Assembly (NCBI GenBank): GCA_014338005.1
Contig: QUBZ01000035.1
Span: 1-39,761 of the forward strand
Length of the DNA: 39,761 nt
Direction: 5' to 3'
DNA from: Chloroflexota bacterium
GTDB lineage: Bacteria > Chloroflexota > Anaerolineae > Aggregatilineales > Phototrophicaceae
Below the pieces are notes generated by a model that saw only the letters and a program-made list of their open reading frames with translations, was not told where the DNA came from and ran no database searches. Positions 1 through 7,383 of the stretch are shown here, piece after piece (the stretch's first letter is position 1; every line of letters starts with the position of its first letter). The translations under genes were made by a program, and so were the position numbers.

Positions 1-2
1 CT

Positions 3-107
3 TGTTGGGCGTCAGTCAATGCGCCTATTGTCTCGGATGCGCCCGCCATCACTGCTGCTGTCACCGAAGCGGCGGGCGCAGCGCCAGGGACAAGCCAGCC
101 GCTTTAG
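3..107 (+). CDS. C-terminal end of a protein cut by the left edge (unrecognised)
   Basis: An open frame runs in from the left edge and stops at TAG 105-107. The readable residues include ASVNAPIVSDAPAITAAVTE and then a Gly/Ala/Pro-rich tail. Composition resembles the acidic, Ala-rich tails of other proteins in this window. The other plus frames are also open here but give Arg- or Cys-rich peptides that look unnatural. No domain can be recognised from 34 residues. The rest of 108-354 holds no gene I can support, only a terminator-like hairpin near its right end. Confidence 0.3.
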   Translation, partial: CWASVNAPIVSDAPAITAAVTEAAGAAPGTSQPL

Positions 108-319
108 CCGCTGGTCGTTGACAAGTCAGTGGTTGGTCTCTAGTCGCTAATGCAGAATCGGTGTTGATCGGCCACATATTGTAGGGCATACCTGCGCGTG
201 CGCCCTGAGTTGTACGCACTGCCCTGCTGATGAAAAGCGTTAACCTCGCGCTACAATAGTCGGGGTCGGCTAACGAAATCCTAAAACGTACAAAAATAAC
301 GGGATTGTAATGAAGGTGC

Positions 320-343
320 GGGGCGCAGGTTAATCCGCGCCCC
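320..343 (-). terminator. GC-rich hairpin downstream of malQ
   Basis: GGGGCGC at 320-326 pairs with GCGCCCC at 337-343, about 12 bases past the malQ stop codon. There is no uridine run right after the stem on the minus strand, so it is either a weak terminator or a 3'-end stabiliser. A near-identical hairpin lies 19 bases past the stop of the sugar-binding protein gene (7343-7365), so it may be a dispersed palindromic element used at 3' ends. Confidence 0.45.
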
Positions 344-354
344 CAGACAGCAGT

Positions 355-1920
355 TTAGGAAGCGGCGGTTTCGTCGTTGTCGGTTTGCGGCCAGCGCCCG
401 TAAATGCGGGTCATGTGCGCCAGACGGTCTTTGGCCGGGTTGTCCAGCCATTCCACCGTAAAGCGCCAGCCCCAGTTCCCGGCTTCGCGCCCCGGCGTGT
501 TCATGCGTGTGTCCATGCCGAAGCCCCACACATCTTGCAGCGGCGCGACGAACGTATGCGCCACCGACATCATACCCACCCGGATTAAATCCCAGTTGAT
601 TTCCGTCACCGGGTGGCCGATGTAATCCTGCAAAAAGCTCTGAATATCCGGCGTGGCCTCGCCGCTCTGCCACCAGCCGAGGGTGGTATTGTTGTCGTGT
701 GTGCCGGTGTAAACGACCGAATTCGGCTCGTGGTGGTGCGGCAAAAACCGGTTTTCGCCGCCGGAGCCGCCAAAAGCGAACTGTAAAATCTTCATGCCCG
801 GCAGCCCCAGGCCGTCGCGCAGTTCGATTACCCCCGGCGTAATCAGTCCCAGGTCTTCGGCGATGATCGGCAGTTTGTTGCCCAGGGCCTTCTGCACCAC
901 GTCGAAAAACTCGAAGCCCGGCCCTGGAACCCAGCGTCCCTTGACGGCGGTCGGCTCGCTGGCCGGGATTTCCCAGTAGGCCTCGAAACCCCGGAAGTGG
1001 TCAATCCGCACGATGTCTACTACCGCCAGGGTCGCTCTGATGCGTTCGATCCACCAGCGGTAGCCGTCCTCGGCCAGCCGGTCCCAGTGGTAGAGCGGGT
1101 TGCCCCAACGCTGGCCGGTGGGGCTGAAGTAATCCGGCGGCACCCCGGCGATAAAAACCGGCTGGCCGGCTTCATCTAAGGTGAAGAAGTCGCGGTTGGC
1201 CCACACGTCGGCGCTGTCGTGGGCGACAAAAATCGGGATGTCGCCCACCAGCCGGATGCCCTTCGCGTTGACGTAGGTTTTAAGCGCCGCCCACTGGCGG
1301 AAAAAGACCCACTGCCGGAAACACTGTTCCTCGATCTCGCGGCTCAGACGTTTGCGCGCCGACTCCAGCGCCTCCGGCTGGCGCAGCGCCTCGCCCTGCG
1401 GCCACTCCACCCAGGGACGCCCGCCATACGAGTTTTTGAGCGCGGTGAACAGCGCAAAATCATCCAGCCAATAGGCGTTTTCGGCAGCCCAGGTGCTGTA
1501 TTCCTGGCGCTGTTCCGGCGTGGCGCGGGTTTCAAAACGTTCGTAAGCTAGGCCGAGGATGCGATTGTGATAGTTGATGACAGGGCCAAAATCCACCAGA
1601 AAAGGTGAAAACGCCGGCACATCGGCCAGGTCATCCGGCGTCAGCCAGCTGTCCTCCACCAGCCGGTCAAGGCTGATGAGCAGCGGGTTGCCGGCGAAGG
1701 CCGATAGACACTGGTAGGGCGAGTCGCCGTAGCTGGTCGGGCCGAGCGGCAAAATCTGCCAGACGGACTGCCCGACAGCTTCCAGCCAGTCGGCAAAACG
1801 GTATGCCCATTCGCCCAGGTCGCCGATGCCATAGCGCCCCGGCAGCGAGGTCGGGTGTAAAAGGATGCCGCTCGAACGCGGAAAGATCGGGTTATCAGCA
1901 GCCATCGTCCCATCCATCAT
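355..1920 (-). CDS. malQ: 4-alpha-glucanotransferase (amylomaltase, GH77)
   Basis: Transfers alpha-1,4-glucan segments between maltodextrins in the cytoplasm, in maltose and glycogen metabolism. The 521-residue product is normal for the short bacterial GH77 form. The N-terminal signature SGILLHPTSLPGRYGIGDLG is at about 17-36. The catalytic triad is visible by family pattern: nucleophile Asp307 in VRIDHFRG, acid/base Glu355 in IIAEDLG, and Asp409 in GTHDNNT, with spacing close to Thermus amylomaltase. The start is uncertain: ATG at 1920, 1917 or 1905 are all possible, and the family similarity begins just after the last. An extended -10 promoter sits upstream. The gene stands alone between a terminator-like hairpin and the exporter permease gene. 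Confidence 0.95.
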   Translation of the reverse strand: MMDGTMAADNPIFPRSSGILLHPTSLPGRYGIGDLGEWAYRFADWLEAVGQSVWQILPLGPTSYGDSPYQCLSAFAGNPLLISLDRLVEDSWLTPDDLADVPAFSPFLVDFGPVINYHNRILGLAYERFETRATPEQRQEYSTWAAENAYWLDDFALFTALKNSYGGRPWVEWPQGEALRQPEALESARKRLSREIEEQCFRQWVFFRQWAALKTYVNAKGIRLVGDIPIFVAHDSADVWANRDFFTLDEAGQPVFIAGVPPDYFSPTGQRWGNPLYHWDRLAEDGYRWWIERIRATLAVVDIVRIDHFRGFEAYWEIPASEPTAVKGRWVPGPGFEFFDVVQKALGNKLPIIAEDLGLITPGVIELRDGLGLPGMKILQFAFGGSGGENRFLPHHHEPNSVVYTGTHDNNTTLGWWQSGEATPDIQSFLQDYIGHPVTEINWDLIRVGMMSVAHTFVAPLQDVWGFGMDTRMNTPGREAGNWGWRFTVEWLDNPAKDRLAHMTRIYGRWPQTDNDETAAS

Positions 1921-1947
1921 TGGTGTGCGTTTCCAGTTTATGGTGTT

Positions 1948-1953
1948 ATTTTA
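1948..1953 (-). promoter_or_regulatory. Extended -10 promoter of malQ
   Basis: On the minus strand TGG-TAAAAT gives a TGn extended -10 element about 28 bases before the first malQ ATG. No good -35 box is seen at 16-18 bases, which is normal for extended -10 promoters. Confidence 0.4.
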
Positions 1954-1989
1954 CCAGAATCGCCCCGTCACTGCCGGGTGGAAACTAAA

Positions 1990-4032
1990 TCAGGTCAGCG
2001 CCAGCGTTTCGATAGGCGTTTCGCGCAGGATGCCGCGCGCGGGCAGCCAGGCGGCCAGCGCCGCCATCACCGGCGCGGCGATCAAACCCGCGAAACCGGT
2101 CGCCAGCGCGGTCTGCGCCGATGCCAGCGCAATCGGCAGCAGATCAGCGTCAAGGCCCATGCTGTTCAGGCCGTAGGTCAGCACGATAACCAGCACCGCC
2201 CCCAGCCCCGCCGCCAGGCCAACGACCCCGCCGACTGCACCCATAAAAACCGCCTCGCCGATGATGATGCGCCGCATCTGCGCGCGGGTAGCGCCCACTG
2301 CCCGCAGCAGGCCGATTTCGCGCCGGCGTTCGTCCACGCTCATCAGCATGGTGTTAACCACGCCAAAGGCCGCCGCAAAACTCGCCAGCACCAGCATGGC
2401 GTTGAACGCCACATTGATGATTTCGCCCGAATCGTCCAGCGCGACCGCAAAATCGGAAACCCAGGTCAGCCGTATTTCGGGGAAGCTGGCGCTGAGCGCC
2501 TGGATGCGGGCTGCCAGTTCGTCGGGGTCGGTATCGAGGTGCGGCAGAATCAGCACCAGCGACGGGTTCATATCCGTGAGCTGGTCGTGTTGGGTATCGC
2601 TGATGATGGTTGCGCCCGCGACCGACGTGCCGAGGCCGGCAATCGTACAGTCCAGCGGCCCACCGCGCCCGGTGACGGTGAGCGTATCGCCGAGGCCAAC
2701 ATTATTCCGGGCGGCCACCGCCGGCGAAACCAGCGCCCCGCAGCCCGCTTCCATCACCGGCAGCGCCGTGTTCCAGTCGCCTTCCGAGAACGTGAACATG
2801 GCTTCGCCCACGCCGCGCAGCAGCACCGGGTCAATCATGTACGAAAAGTATCCGGTGCCAAAAAATGACAGTTCCGGCACGACGACGAAATAATTCAGGG
2901 TGTAGTTCGCGCTCCCTTCGACCGTCTCCACAAGCGCCTGAAGTTCGTCGTCGGCCAGCATGATGCTGTCCAGGCCGCGCGCGATGATTTCGCCCCAACC
3001 GCCGGCGATGTCAATACGCGACACAAAAAAAGCGTCGCGCTGCCCGGCGGCTTTCAGGGTTGCGCCGACGCTGTGATTAAGGAAAAAGTCCATAAAGCCG
3101 TTCAATGCAATAATGACCAGCAGGGCGAAAGCCAGCGTCAGCACCGTGAGCGTGACCCGCCCGCGCGCCCGCCGCAGATTGTCGGTCATCAGGCGGCCTG
3201 TCGTACCGGGCAGCAGCCGCCGTCCCAGGCGCGCTGCCAGGCCGATCACTCCCGGCAGCAGCAGCAGCACCCCTGCCAGCCACAGCAGGATGACCAGCGC
3301 CGTCAGTGGGGTATCCAGCGGGTACGCCACCCATTCGCCCGGCGGCATCAGGATGACGTAGGCCAGCAGTCCGGCCATCAGCAGCGCCCCCAGCACCGTT
3401 TGCCCGCGCCGCGCTGGTTCAAGCCCGGCGGCTTCCGGCTCGCGCAGGGCATCCAGCGGGGCCGCGCGCGCGGCCCGGCGCGCCGGCAGCAGCACCGACA
3501 GCAGCGTAATCAGCAGCCCCATCACCGCCGCGAAGATCACCACCGGCAGTTCCGGCGTGGCATCGCCAAAGGCCACCATTTGCCCGGCGAACGGTTTGAT
3601 GAAAGCGATCAACAACTGCCCCAAAACCAGGCTGAAGATTACACCCAGCGCCGCGCCGACCACGCCCAGCAGCAGCGCCTCCGCCAGAATCACGCGCATG
3701 GTCTGGCCGCGCGTCAAACCGAGCGCGCGCAGGCCGCCGATCTGCTGGCGGCGGCGGGTGATGGTCATGCCGAAGGTGTTGAAGATGAGGAAGCCGGCTG
3801 CCAGCATCACCACCAGGCCGATGAACAGCATGGCCGGGTCGAGCATGGCGATCATACCTTCCATCAAGACGCGCAGTTCGTCTGACCGCAAAATGCCCTC
3901 GCGCACCGATTCGGCGATCATGCTGCCGGAGATGGTCACGGCCACGCCCAGCATCACCGCCGCGACACTTAACAGCGAACGCACCCGGTTGGCGAACAGG
4001 TAGCGCCAGGCCAGCCCGTAAATTGACGCCAT
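1990..4032 (-). CDS. ABC exporter permease, FtsX/MacB family
   Basis: Integral membrane subunit of a MacB/LolCDE-like ABC system that uses ATP to drive substrate extrusion or envelope work; the substrate cannot be told from sequence. The 680-residue protein has two FtsX-type halves: TM1 at about 18-40, FtsX domain 1 at about 65-190, a central TM pair at about 212-265, TM at 294-315, an ectodomain at about 316-540, and FtsX domain 2 at about 543-675. The conserved RREIGLLRAVGATRAQ motif (570-585) and its N-terminal counterpart RRRQQIGGLRALGLTRGQ mark the coupling helices. The first ectodomain is reduced to about 25 residues while the second has about 220, an asymmetric layout. An AGGGGGTG ribosome site precedes the ATG, and the gene follows the ATPase by 10 bases, so the two are probably coupled. 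Confidence 0.9.
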   Translation of the reverse strand: MASIYGLAWRYLFANRVRSLLSVAAVMLGVAVTISGSMIAESVREGILRSDELRVLMEGMIAMLDPAMLFIGLVVMLAAGFLIFNTFGMTITRRRQQIGGLRALGLTRGQTMRVILAEALLLGVVGAALGVIFSLVLGQLLIAFIKPFAGQMVAFGDATPELPVVIFAAVMGLLITLLSVLLPARRAARAAPLDALREPEAAGLEPARRGQTVLGALLMAGLLAYVILMPPGEWVAYPLDTPLTALVILLWLAGVLLLLPGVIGLAARLGRRLLPGTTGRLMTDNLRRARGRVTLTVLTLAFALLVIIALNGFMDFFLNHSVGATLKAAGQRDAFFVSRIDIAGGWGEIIARGLDSIMLADDELQALVETVEGSANYTLNYFVVVPELSFFGTGYFSYMIDPVLLRGVGEAMFTFSEGDWNTALPVMEAGCGALVSPAVAARNNVGLGDTLTVTGRGGPLDCTIAGLGTSVAGATIISDTQHDQLTDMNPSLVLILPHLDTDPDELAARIQALSASFPEIRLTWVSDFAVALDDSGEIINVAFNAMLVLASFAAAFGVVNTMLMSVDERRREIGLLRAVGATRAQMRRIIIGEAVFMGAVGGVVGLAAGLGAVLVIVLTYGLNSMGLDADLLPIALASAQTALATGFAGLIAAPVMAALAAWLPARGILRETPIETLALT

Positions 4033-4042
4033 GACGCACCCC

Positions 4043-4786
4043 CTACAGCCCGACTTCGGTCATCACGGCGGCGACCGTCTGGGTGCGGGTTTTGCCGCCG
4101 GTGTCGTCCAGGCTGACCATATTCACCGTCTGCCCATCCTTGAGGAAAACCACCCGGTCGGCATTGGCGGCGGCGCGGTGGTCGTGCGTCACCATCACCA
4201 TCGTCTGCCCCTGCTCGCGGCTGGCGCGGCGCAGCAGGTCGAGAACCGCCTGCCCGGACTGGCTGTCTAGGTTGCCGGTGGGTTCGTCTGCCAGGACGAT
4301 TTTAGGCTGCGCCACCAGCGCCCGCGCAATCGCTACCCGCTGCTGCTGCCCGCCGGAAAGCTGGTGCGGTTTGTGATCTTTGCGGTCGGCCAGCCCGACC
4401 TGTTCCAGCAGGCTCATGATATACGCCGCGTCCGGGCGCTGGCCGTCAATCGTCAGCGGCAGCGCCACGTTTTCGGCAGCCGTCAGCGTCGGCAGCAGGT
4501 TAAAAAACTGGAAAATGAAGCCGATCTGGCGGCGGCGCGTGATGGTCAGCTCGTCGTCGGACATCTGCGTATAAGACCGGCCATCCAGCAGCACATCGCC
4601 GCCGCTGGCGCTGTCCAGGCCGCCCAGCAGATGCAGCAGCGTGGACTTGCCCGACCCCGACGGCCCCATGATCGCCACAAATTCACCCTGGGCGGCGGCG
4701 AAATCCACGCCCCGCAGGGCTTCAACCGTCACATCGCCCAGGTGATACTGCTTCCGCAGACTGCGCGTTTCGACGACTGCCGGCAT
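4043..4786 (-). CDS. ABC exporter ATPase, LolD/MacB family
   Basis: Nucleotide-binding subunit partnering the adjacent FtsX-type permease. From the chosen start it has 247 residues. Walker A is GPSGSGKST, the Q-loop region is [16 protein letters not shown], the signature is [15 protein letters not shown], Walker B is [11 protein letters not shown], and the switch His is in VTHD. These are the standard features of the MacB/LolD branch. The ATG at 4786 is preferred because GGGGGAG lies just upstream. A longer frame to 4837 would begin inside the promoter/operator palindrome at 4810-4829 and is unlikely. It is the first gene of a two-gene operon and is probably controlled at that palindrome. Confidence 0.95.
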   Translation of the reverse strand: MPAVVETRSLRKQYHLGDVTVEALRGVDFAAAQGEFVAIMGPSGSGKSTLLHLLGGLDSASGGDVLLDGRSYTQMSDDELTITRRRQIGFIFQFFNLLPTLTAAENVALPLTIDGQRPDAAYIMSLLEQVGLADRKDHKPHQLSGGQQQRVAIARALVAQPKIVLADEPTGNLDSQSGQAVLDLLRRASREQGQTMVMVTHDHRAAANADRVVFLKDGQTVNMVSLDDTGGKTRTQTVAAVMTEVGL

Positions 4787-4809
4787 AACTCCCCCTTTTG
4801 AAAAACGGC

Positions 4810-4829
4810 CTGTAATATAGTGATTACAG
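4810..4829. promoter_or_regulatory. Palindromic operator overlapping the exporter promoter
   Basis: CTGTAAT and ATTACAG form a perfect 7-base inverted repeat with a 6-base spacer, 24 bases before the exporter ATPase ATG. On the minus strand the -10-like hexamers TATATT and TATACT lie in or next to it, so a bound protein would block RNA polymerase. The TGTAAT/ATTACA layout resembles operators of PadR- or GntR/YtrA-type regulators of ABC exporters. That family assignment is inference, and no such regulator is adjacent. Confidence 0.5.
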
Positions 4830-4889
4830 TATAGCATTAATTTGGGGGTTGTTTTTCGTTGATGACGGGCGAAGCGCAGCCGGCTTATT

Positions 4890-6221
4890 CTACCTCAACA
4901 TCTCGCGCGCTTTTGCGCCGGCTTCGCCCCGGCTGATCGTCGCCTCCGCGCCGTCGCTCAGGCGTTTGATCTTCACCACGCCCGCCGCGATTTCCTCCGG
5001 CCCCAGGACGGCTACCAGCGGGATGCGTTTTTTGTCGGCGTAGTTCAACTGCTTGCCCAGGTTTTTGTCCTGCAAGTACAGTTCGGTCTGGATGCCCGCC
5101 GCGCGCAGTTCCGCCGCCAGCCGGGTCGAGTCGCGGCGTGTATCGTCGTTGAAGACGGCCACCAAAACCTGCACGACCGTGCCGCCGATGCCGTTGGGGT
5201 ACAGGCCGAGGATGTCCATCAGGTCAATGATGCGCTCGATGCCCAGCGACGTGCCGGTGGTCGGCAGGCTTTCCCGGCGGAACAGGCCGATCAGGTCGTC
5301 GTAGCGCCCGCCGCCGGTCACGCTGCCCAGGTTCGGCTCGGTAATAACCGTCTCGAAGATCGGGCCGGTGTAATAACCCAGGCCGCGCACCATCGTTAGG
5401 TCGAACTCGTAAAAAACCGGCGGAATGCCCGCGTCATCCAGGTGGCCGGCCAGTTCGCGCAGCTCGCGCAGGCCCTCCTGCGCCGCCGGGATGCCCTCCA
5501 TCATCTCGTCCAGGTAATCCAGGCTTTCCAGCCCCGGCTGTTTAGCCTGAATCAGGCCCATCATACGGGCGACAGCTTCCTGGCCGATGCCGCGCTCCAG
5601 TAGTTCGCTCCGCACGCCGTCCGCGCCGATTTTGTCGAACTTATCCACGCTGCGGTACAGGTCGCCAAGCTGTTCGTCCGGCACGCCGGCATAAATGCCG
5701 ATGGCCGTCAGCAGCTTGCGGTTGTTGATTTTGACGCTGAACTGCGAAAAACCCAGCCGCCGCAGCGCCGTGACCACCACGCCCAGGATTTCGGCGTCGG
5801 CGTCCATGCCTGCCACGCCCACGATGTCGGCGTCGCACTGGTAAAACTCGCGGTAGCGCCCACGCTGGGGGCGTTCCGCCCGCCATACCGGCGACAGCTG
5901 GTAACGTTTAAACGGCAGGCTGATCTCGTTTTCGTACAGCGCGACTACCCGCGCCAGCGGCACGGTCAGGTCGTAACGCAGGGCGACTTCTTCCTTGCCG
6001 CCGGGGTGTTGGGCATGGTAGATGAGCTTCTCGGCGTCCTCGCCATATTTGCCCATCAGCGTATCTTTCAGTTCCAGCACCGGCGTTTGCAGCGGCTCGA
6101 AGCCGTACAGGTGGAACACGTCGCGCACCACGCCGAACACGTAGTCGCGCTTGAGCATATCGTCCGGCAGGAAATCGCGCATTCCTTTAGGCAGACGGGG
6201 TTTAATTTTGGCCTGGGACAT
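4890..6221 (-). CDS. hisS: Histidyl-tRNA synthetase
   Basis: Class II aminoacyl-tRNA synthetase charging tRNA-His with histidine. The product is 443 residues from the chosen ATG, slightly longer than the E. coli enzyme. Visible motifs: PKGMRDFLPDD near 11-21, motif 2 RAERPQRGRYREFYQCD (114-130), the histidine-binding signature LGYYTGPIFE (281-290), motif 3 GTSLGIERI (323-331), and a C-terminal anticodon-binding domain with the typical YADKKRIPLVAVLG segment. ATG 6221 is chosen for the GAGGAG ribosome site seven bases upstream. A longer frame to 6251 would run into the upstream terminator U-run. Upstream lie a promoter, a 15-codon leader peptide with two adjacent His codons, and mutually exclusive antiterminator and terminator stems, so expression is probably set by histidyl-tRNA supply. 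Confidence 0.97.
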   Translation of the reverse strand: MSQAKIKPRLPKGMRDFLPDDMLKRDYVFGVVRDVFHLYGFEPLQTPVLELKDTLMGKYGEDAEKLIYHAQHPGGKEEVALRYDLTVPLARVVALYENEISLPFKRYQLSPVWRAERPQRGRYREFYQCDADIVGVAGMDADAEILGVVVTALRRLGFSQFSVKINNRKLLTAIGIYAGVPDEQLGDLYRSVDKFDKIGADGVRSELLERGIGQEAVARMMGLIQAKQPGLESLDYLDEMMEGIPAAQEGLRELRELAGHLDDAGIPPVFYEFDLTMVRGLGYYTGPIFETVITEPNLGSVTGGGRYDDLIGLFRRESLPTTGTSLGIERIIDLMDILGLYPNGIGGTVVQVLVAVFNDDTRRDSTRLAAELRAAGIQTELYLQDKNLGKQLNYADKKRIPLVAVLGPEEIAAGVVKIKRLSDGAEATISRGEAGAKAREMLR

Positions 6222-6249
6222 TCGTATTCTCCTCGGTCGCCAGAATAAC

Positions 6250-6275
6250 AAAAAAGCGTGGGCTGACGCCCACGC
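6250..6275 (-). terminator. Intrinsic terminator (attenuator) in the hisS leader
   Basis: On the minus strand GCGTGGGC (6275-6268), loop GTCA, GCCCACGC (6263-6256) is followed directly by six U (6255-6250). It ends 28 bases before the hisS ATG, inside the leader of that gene, which is the position of an attenuator. It would also stop read-through from the upstream DinB-like gene. Confidence 0.8.
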
Positions 6276-6298
6276 CGGTTAAAACAAAACAAGCCGGG

Positions 6299-6313
6299 GT
6301 CAGCTAACCACGC
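6299..6313 (-). promoter_or_regulatory. Antiterminator 5' arm of the hisS attenuator
   Basis: The RNA segments GCGUGG (6313-6308) and GCUGAC (6304-6299) are complementary to CCACGC and GUCAGC in the loop and 3' arm of the terminator (6256-6267). That gives 12 pairs with a 3-base bulge, so the two structures cannot coexist. The segment overlaps the stop codon of the leader peptide, so a ribosome reaching the stop would hide it and allow termination. Confidence 0.6.
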
Positions 6314-6351
6314 TTCCAGAAGAAATGATGAAAAATGCCGCTGCTGAACAT
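6304..6351 (-). CDS. hisS leader peptide (histidine-codon attenuator peptide)
   Basis: A 15-codon frame on the minus strand reads MFSSGIFHHFFWKRG and then TAG. Two consecutive CAT His codons lie at 6330-6325. A GGGGG run four bases before the ATG can pair with the anti-Shine-Dalgarno sequence using a G-U pair. The frame starts about 18 bases after the predicted transcription start. A ribosome stalled at the His codons would leave the antiterminator arm (6313-6299) free, while one reaching the stop codon would cover it. Its role is regulatory; the peptide itself probably has no function. Confidence 0.65.
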   Translation of the reverse strand: MFSSGIFHHFFWKRG

Positions 6352-6375
6352 AAAACCCCCCGGATGAACGCCTTT

Positions 6376-6404
6376 AGTGTAGAGGAAAAGCAGGCCGATT
6401 GCAA
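6376..6404 (-). promoter_or_regulatory. Promoter of the hisS leader transcript
   Basis: TTGCAA at 6404-6399 and TACACT at 6381-6376 on the minus strand are separated by exactly 17 bases. The predicted start is near 6369, just before the leader peptide. Confidence 0.55.
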
Positions 6405-6462
6405 CCGGCGGTAGGTTGATTAGAGGCGGTGTTTGCTCCCAACCGCCGGCATTTTGTTGATC

Positions 6463-7062
6463 TCAGGCGGTTGTTGTCACGGCTGCTTTGGCCTGCCGCG
6501 CCACCTTGCGGAACTGTTCATGATGGCCGACTTCGTGCCACAAGCCGTACAAAAACGCCGCCGGGGCGTTGATCGGCCCGAAACGTTCGATAAACCGGTC
6601 GGAAAGCCCTCGGTAAACGTACAGGTGCGGCTCGTCCGGCCAGGTATCCAGGTAAGCCAGACGAATGCGGCGGCTTTCTTCCAGGCGCTGTACGCACTGG
6701 GTTTTGGTTAGCATAGACCGCCAGGGGGTTTCATAACGCAGGCGCGGTTCTGCCGGGTAGGCGATGCCGCGCGCCAAGATGGAGCTGTAAGCGGCCCATT
6801 CCTCGCTGCTGGCCGTCACATGCGCCACCAGATGCGCGATATTCCAGCCGATTTTTTCCTCGTCCGGGGCAGCATAGGGGTCATGGGCGTTCGGGTCGAG
6901 CGGGTCGAAGATCACGGCGGCATCGTTCAGGTCATGAACGAGGTTCAGCAGGGTTTCAATTGAAGTGCTGGTGGCCGCGTGCAGGTCGTCTTGGCTGAAC
7001 TGGGCCGCGAACTCCAGCATGGTTAACGCGCGGGTTTCAAGGGGTTTAAAGTCTATCAGCAC
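6463..7062 (-). CDS. DinB-like four-helix metal-dependent protein
   Basis: A 199-residue soluble protein with the DinB/YfiT (mycothiol-dependent maleylpyruvate isomerase-like) pattern: His in NIAHLVAHVT (about 74-83) and a His cluster in LWHEVGHHEQF near residues 178-188, which together form the usual metal site. Family members act in thiol-dependent transfer or damage responses, but the substrate here is unknown. The start chosen is GTG 7062, preceded by GAGGAG at seven bases. A TTG 15 bases further upstream lies in that ribosome site. It is monocistronic and its transcript would end at or before the hisS attenuator. Confidence 0.7.
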   Translation of the reverse strand: MLIDFKPLETRALTMLEFAAQFSQDDLHAATSTSIETLLNLVHDLNDAAVIFDPLDPNAHDPYAAPDEEKIGWNIAHLVAHVTASSEEWAAYSSILARGIAYPAEPRLRYETPWRSMLTKTQCVQRLEESRRIRLAYLDTWPDEPHLYVYRGLSDRFIERFGPINAPAAFLYGLWHEVGHHEQFRKVARQAKAAVTTTA

Positions 7063-7383
7063 CGTTTCGCTCCTCAACCTGTCTGCATATTCATTCAGAG
7101 CGATTCAGCCGCCGCTTCCTTACGTTTTGGGTGCAGATTGGGGTTTTCCGCCCGGCTGGGGGAGCAGACTGCGCGACGAATCCCGGCGGCGGCGCGTATA
7201 TCAGGATGAGGGGAAACGTTTTTATCCCCGGCTGTTTCTTCGATTAACTGTTCGTAGATGGACGTTAGCTGTATGAGGCTGCGGGGTGTGACCGGCACAA
7301 TGCAAACGCCCCGGCCTGGTTAAAGCCGGGGCATCCGGTACAGGGGCGCAGAATGTCCGCGCCCCCGATACGGGTTTACAAGC
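7063..7383. other. Intergenic region between the DinB-like gene and the sugar-binding protein gene
   Basis: No convincing gene is seen. A minus-strand 67-codon frame spans 7095-7298, but it has no clear ribosome site and no recognisable domain. The left part should hold the promoter of the DinB-like gene, although I see no strong -35/-10 pair. The right part holds two GC-rich hairpins described separately. Confidence 0.4.
7308..7365 (-). terminator. Double hairpin at the end of the sugar ABC operon
   Basis: Past the stop codon of the binding protein gene come two perfect stems: GGGGCGC/GCGCCCC (7343-7365) and GCCCCGGC/GCCGGGGC (7308-7332). On the minus strand the second is followed by a mildly T-rich GTTTGCATTG. 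They probably form the operon 3' end. The first hairpin closely matches the one after malQ. Confidence 0.5.

Noticed and set aside
6293..6320. T-box-like GCGTGGTTAGCTGACC in the hisS leader
   Set aside because: The UGGU would pair with an ACCA end, while bacterial tRNA-His has discriminator C; the upstream region is also too short for a Stem I. The leader-peptide model explains the same bases better.
7095..7298. 67-codon minus-strand frame before the DinB-like gene
   Set aside because: No convincing ribosome site, no recognisable pattern and composition like random GC-rich DNA.
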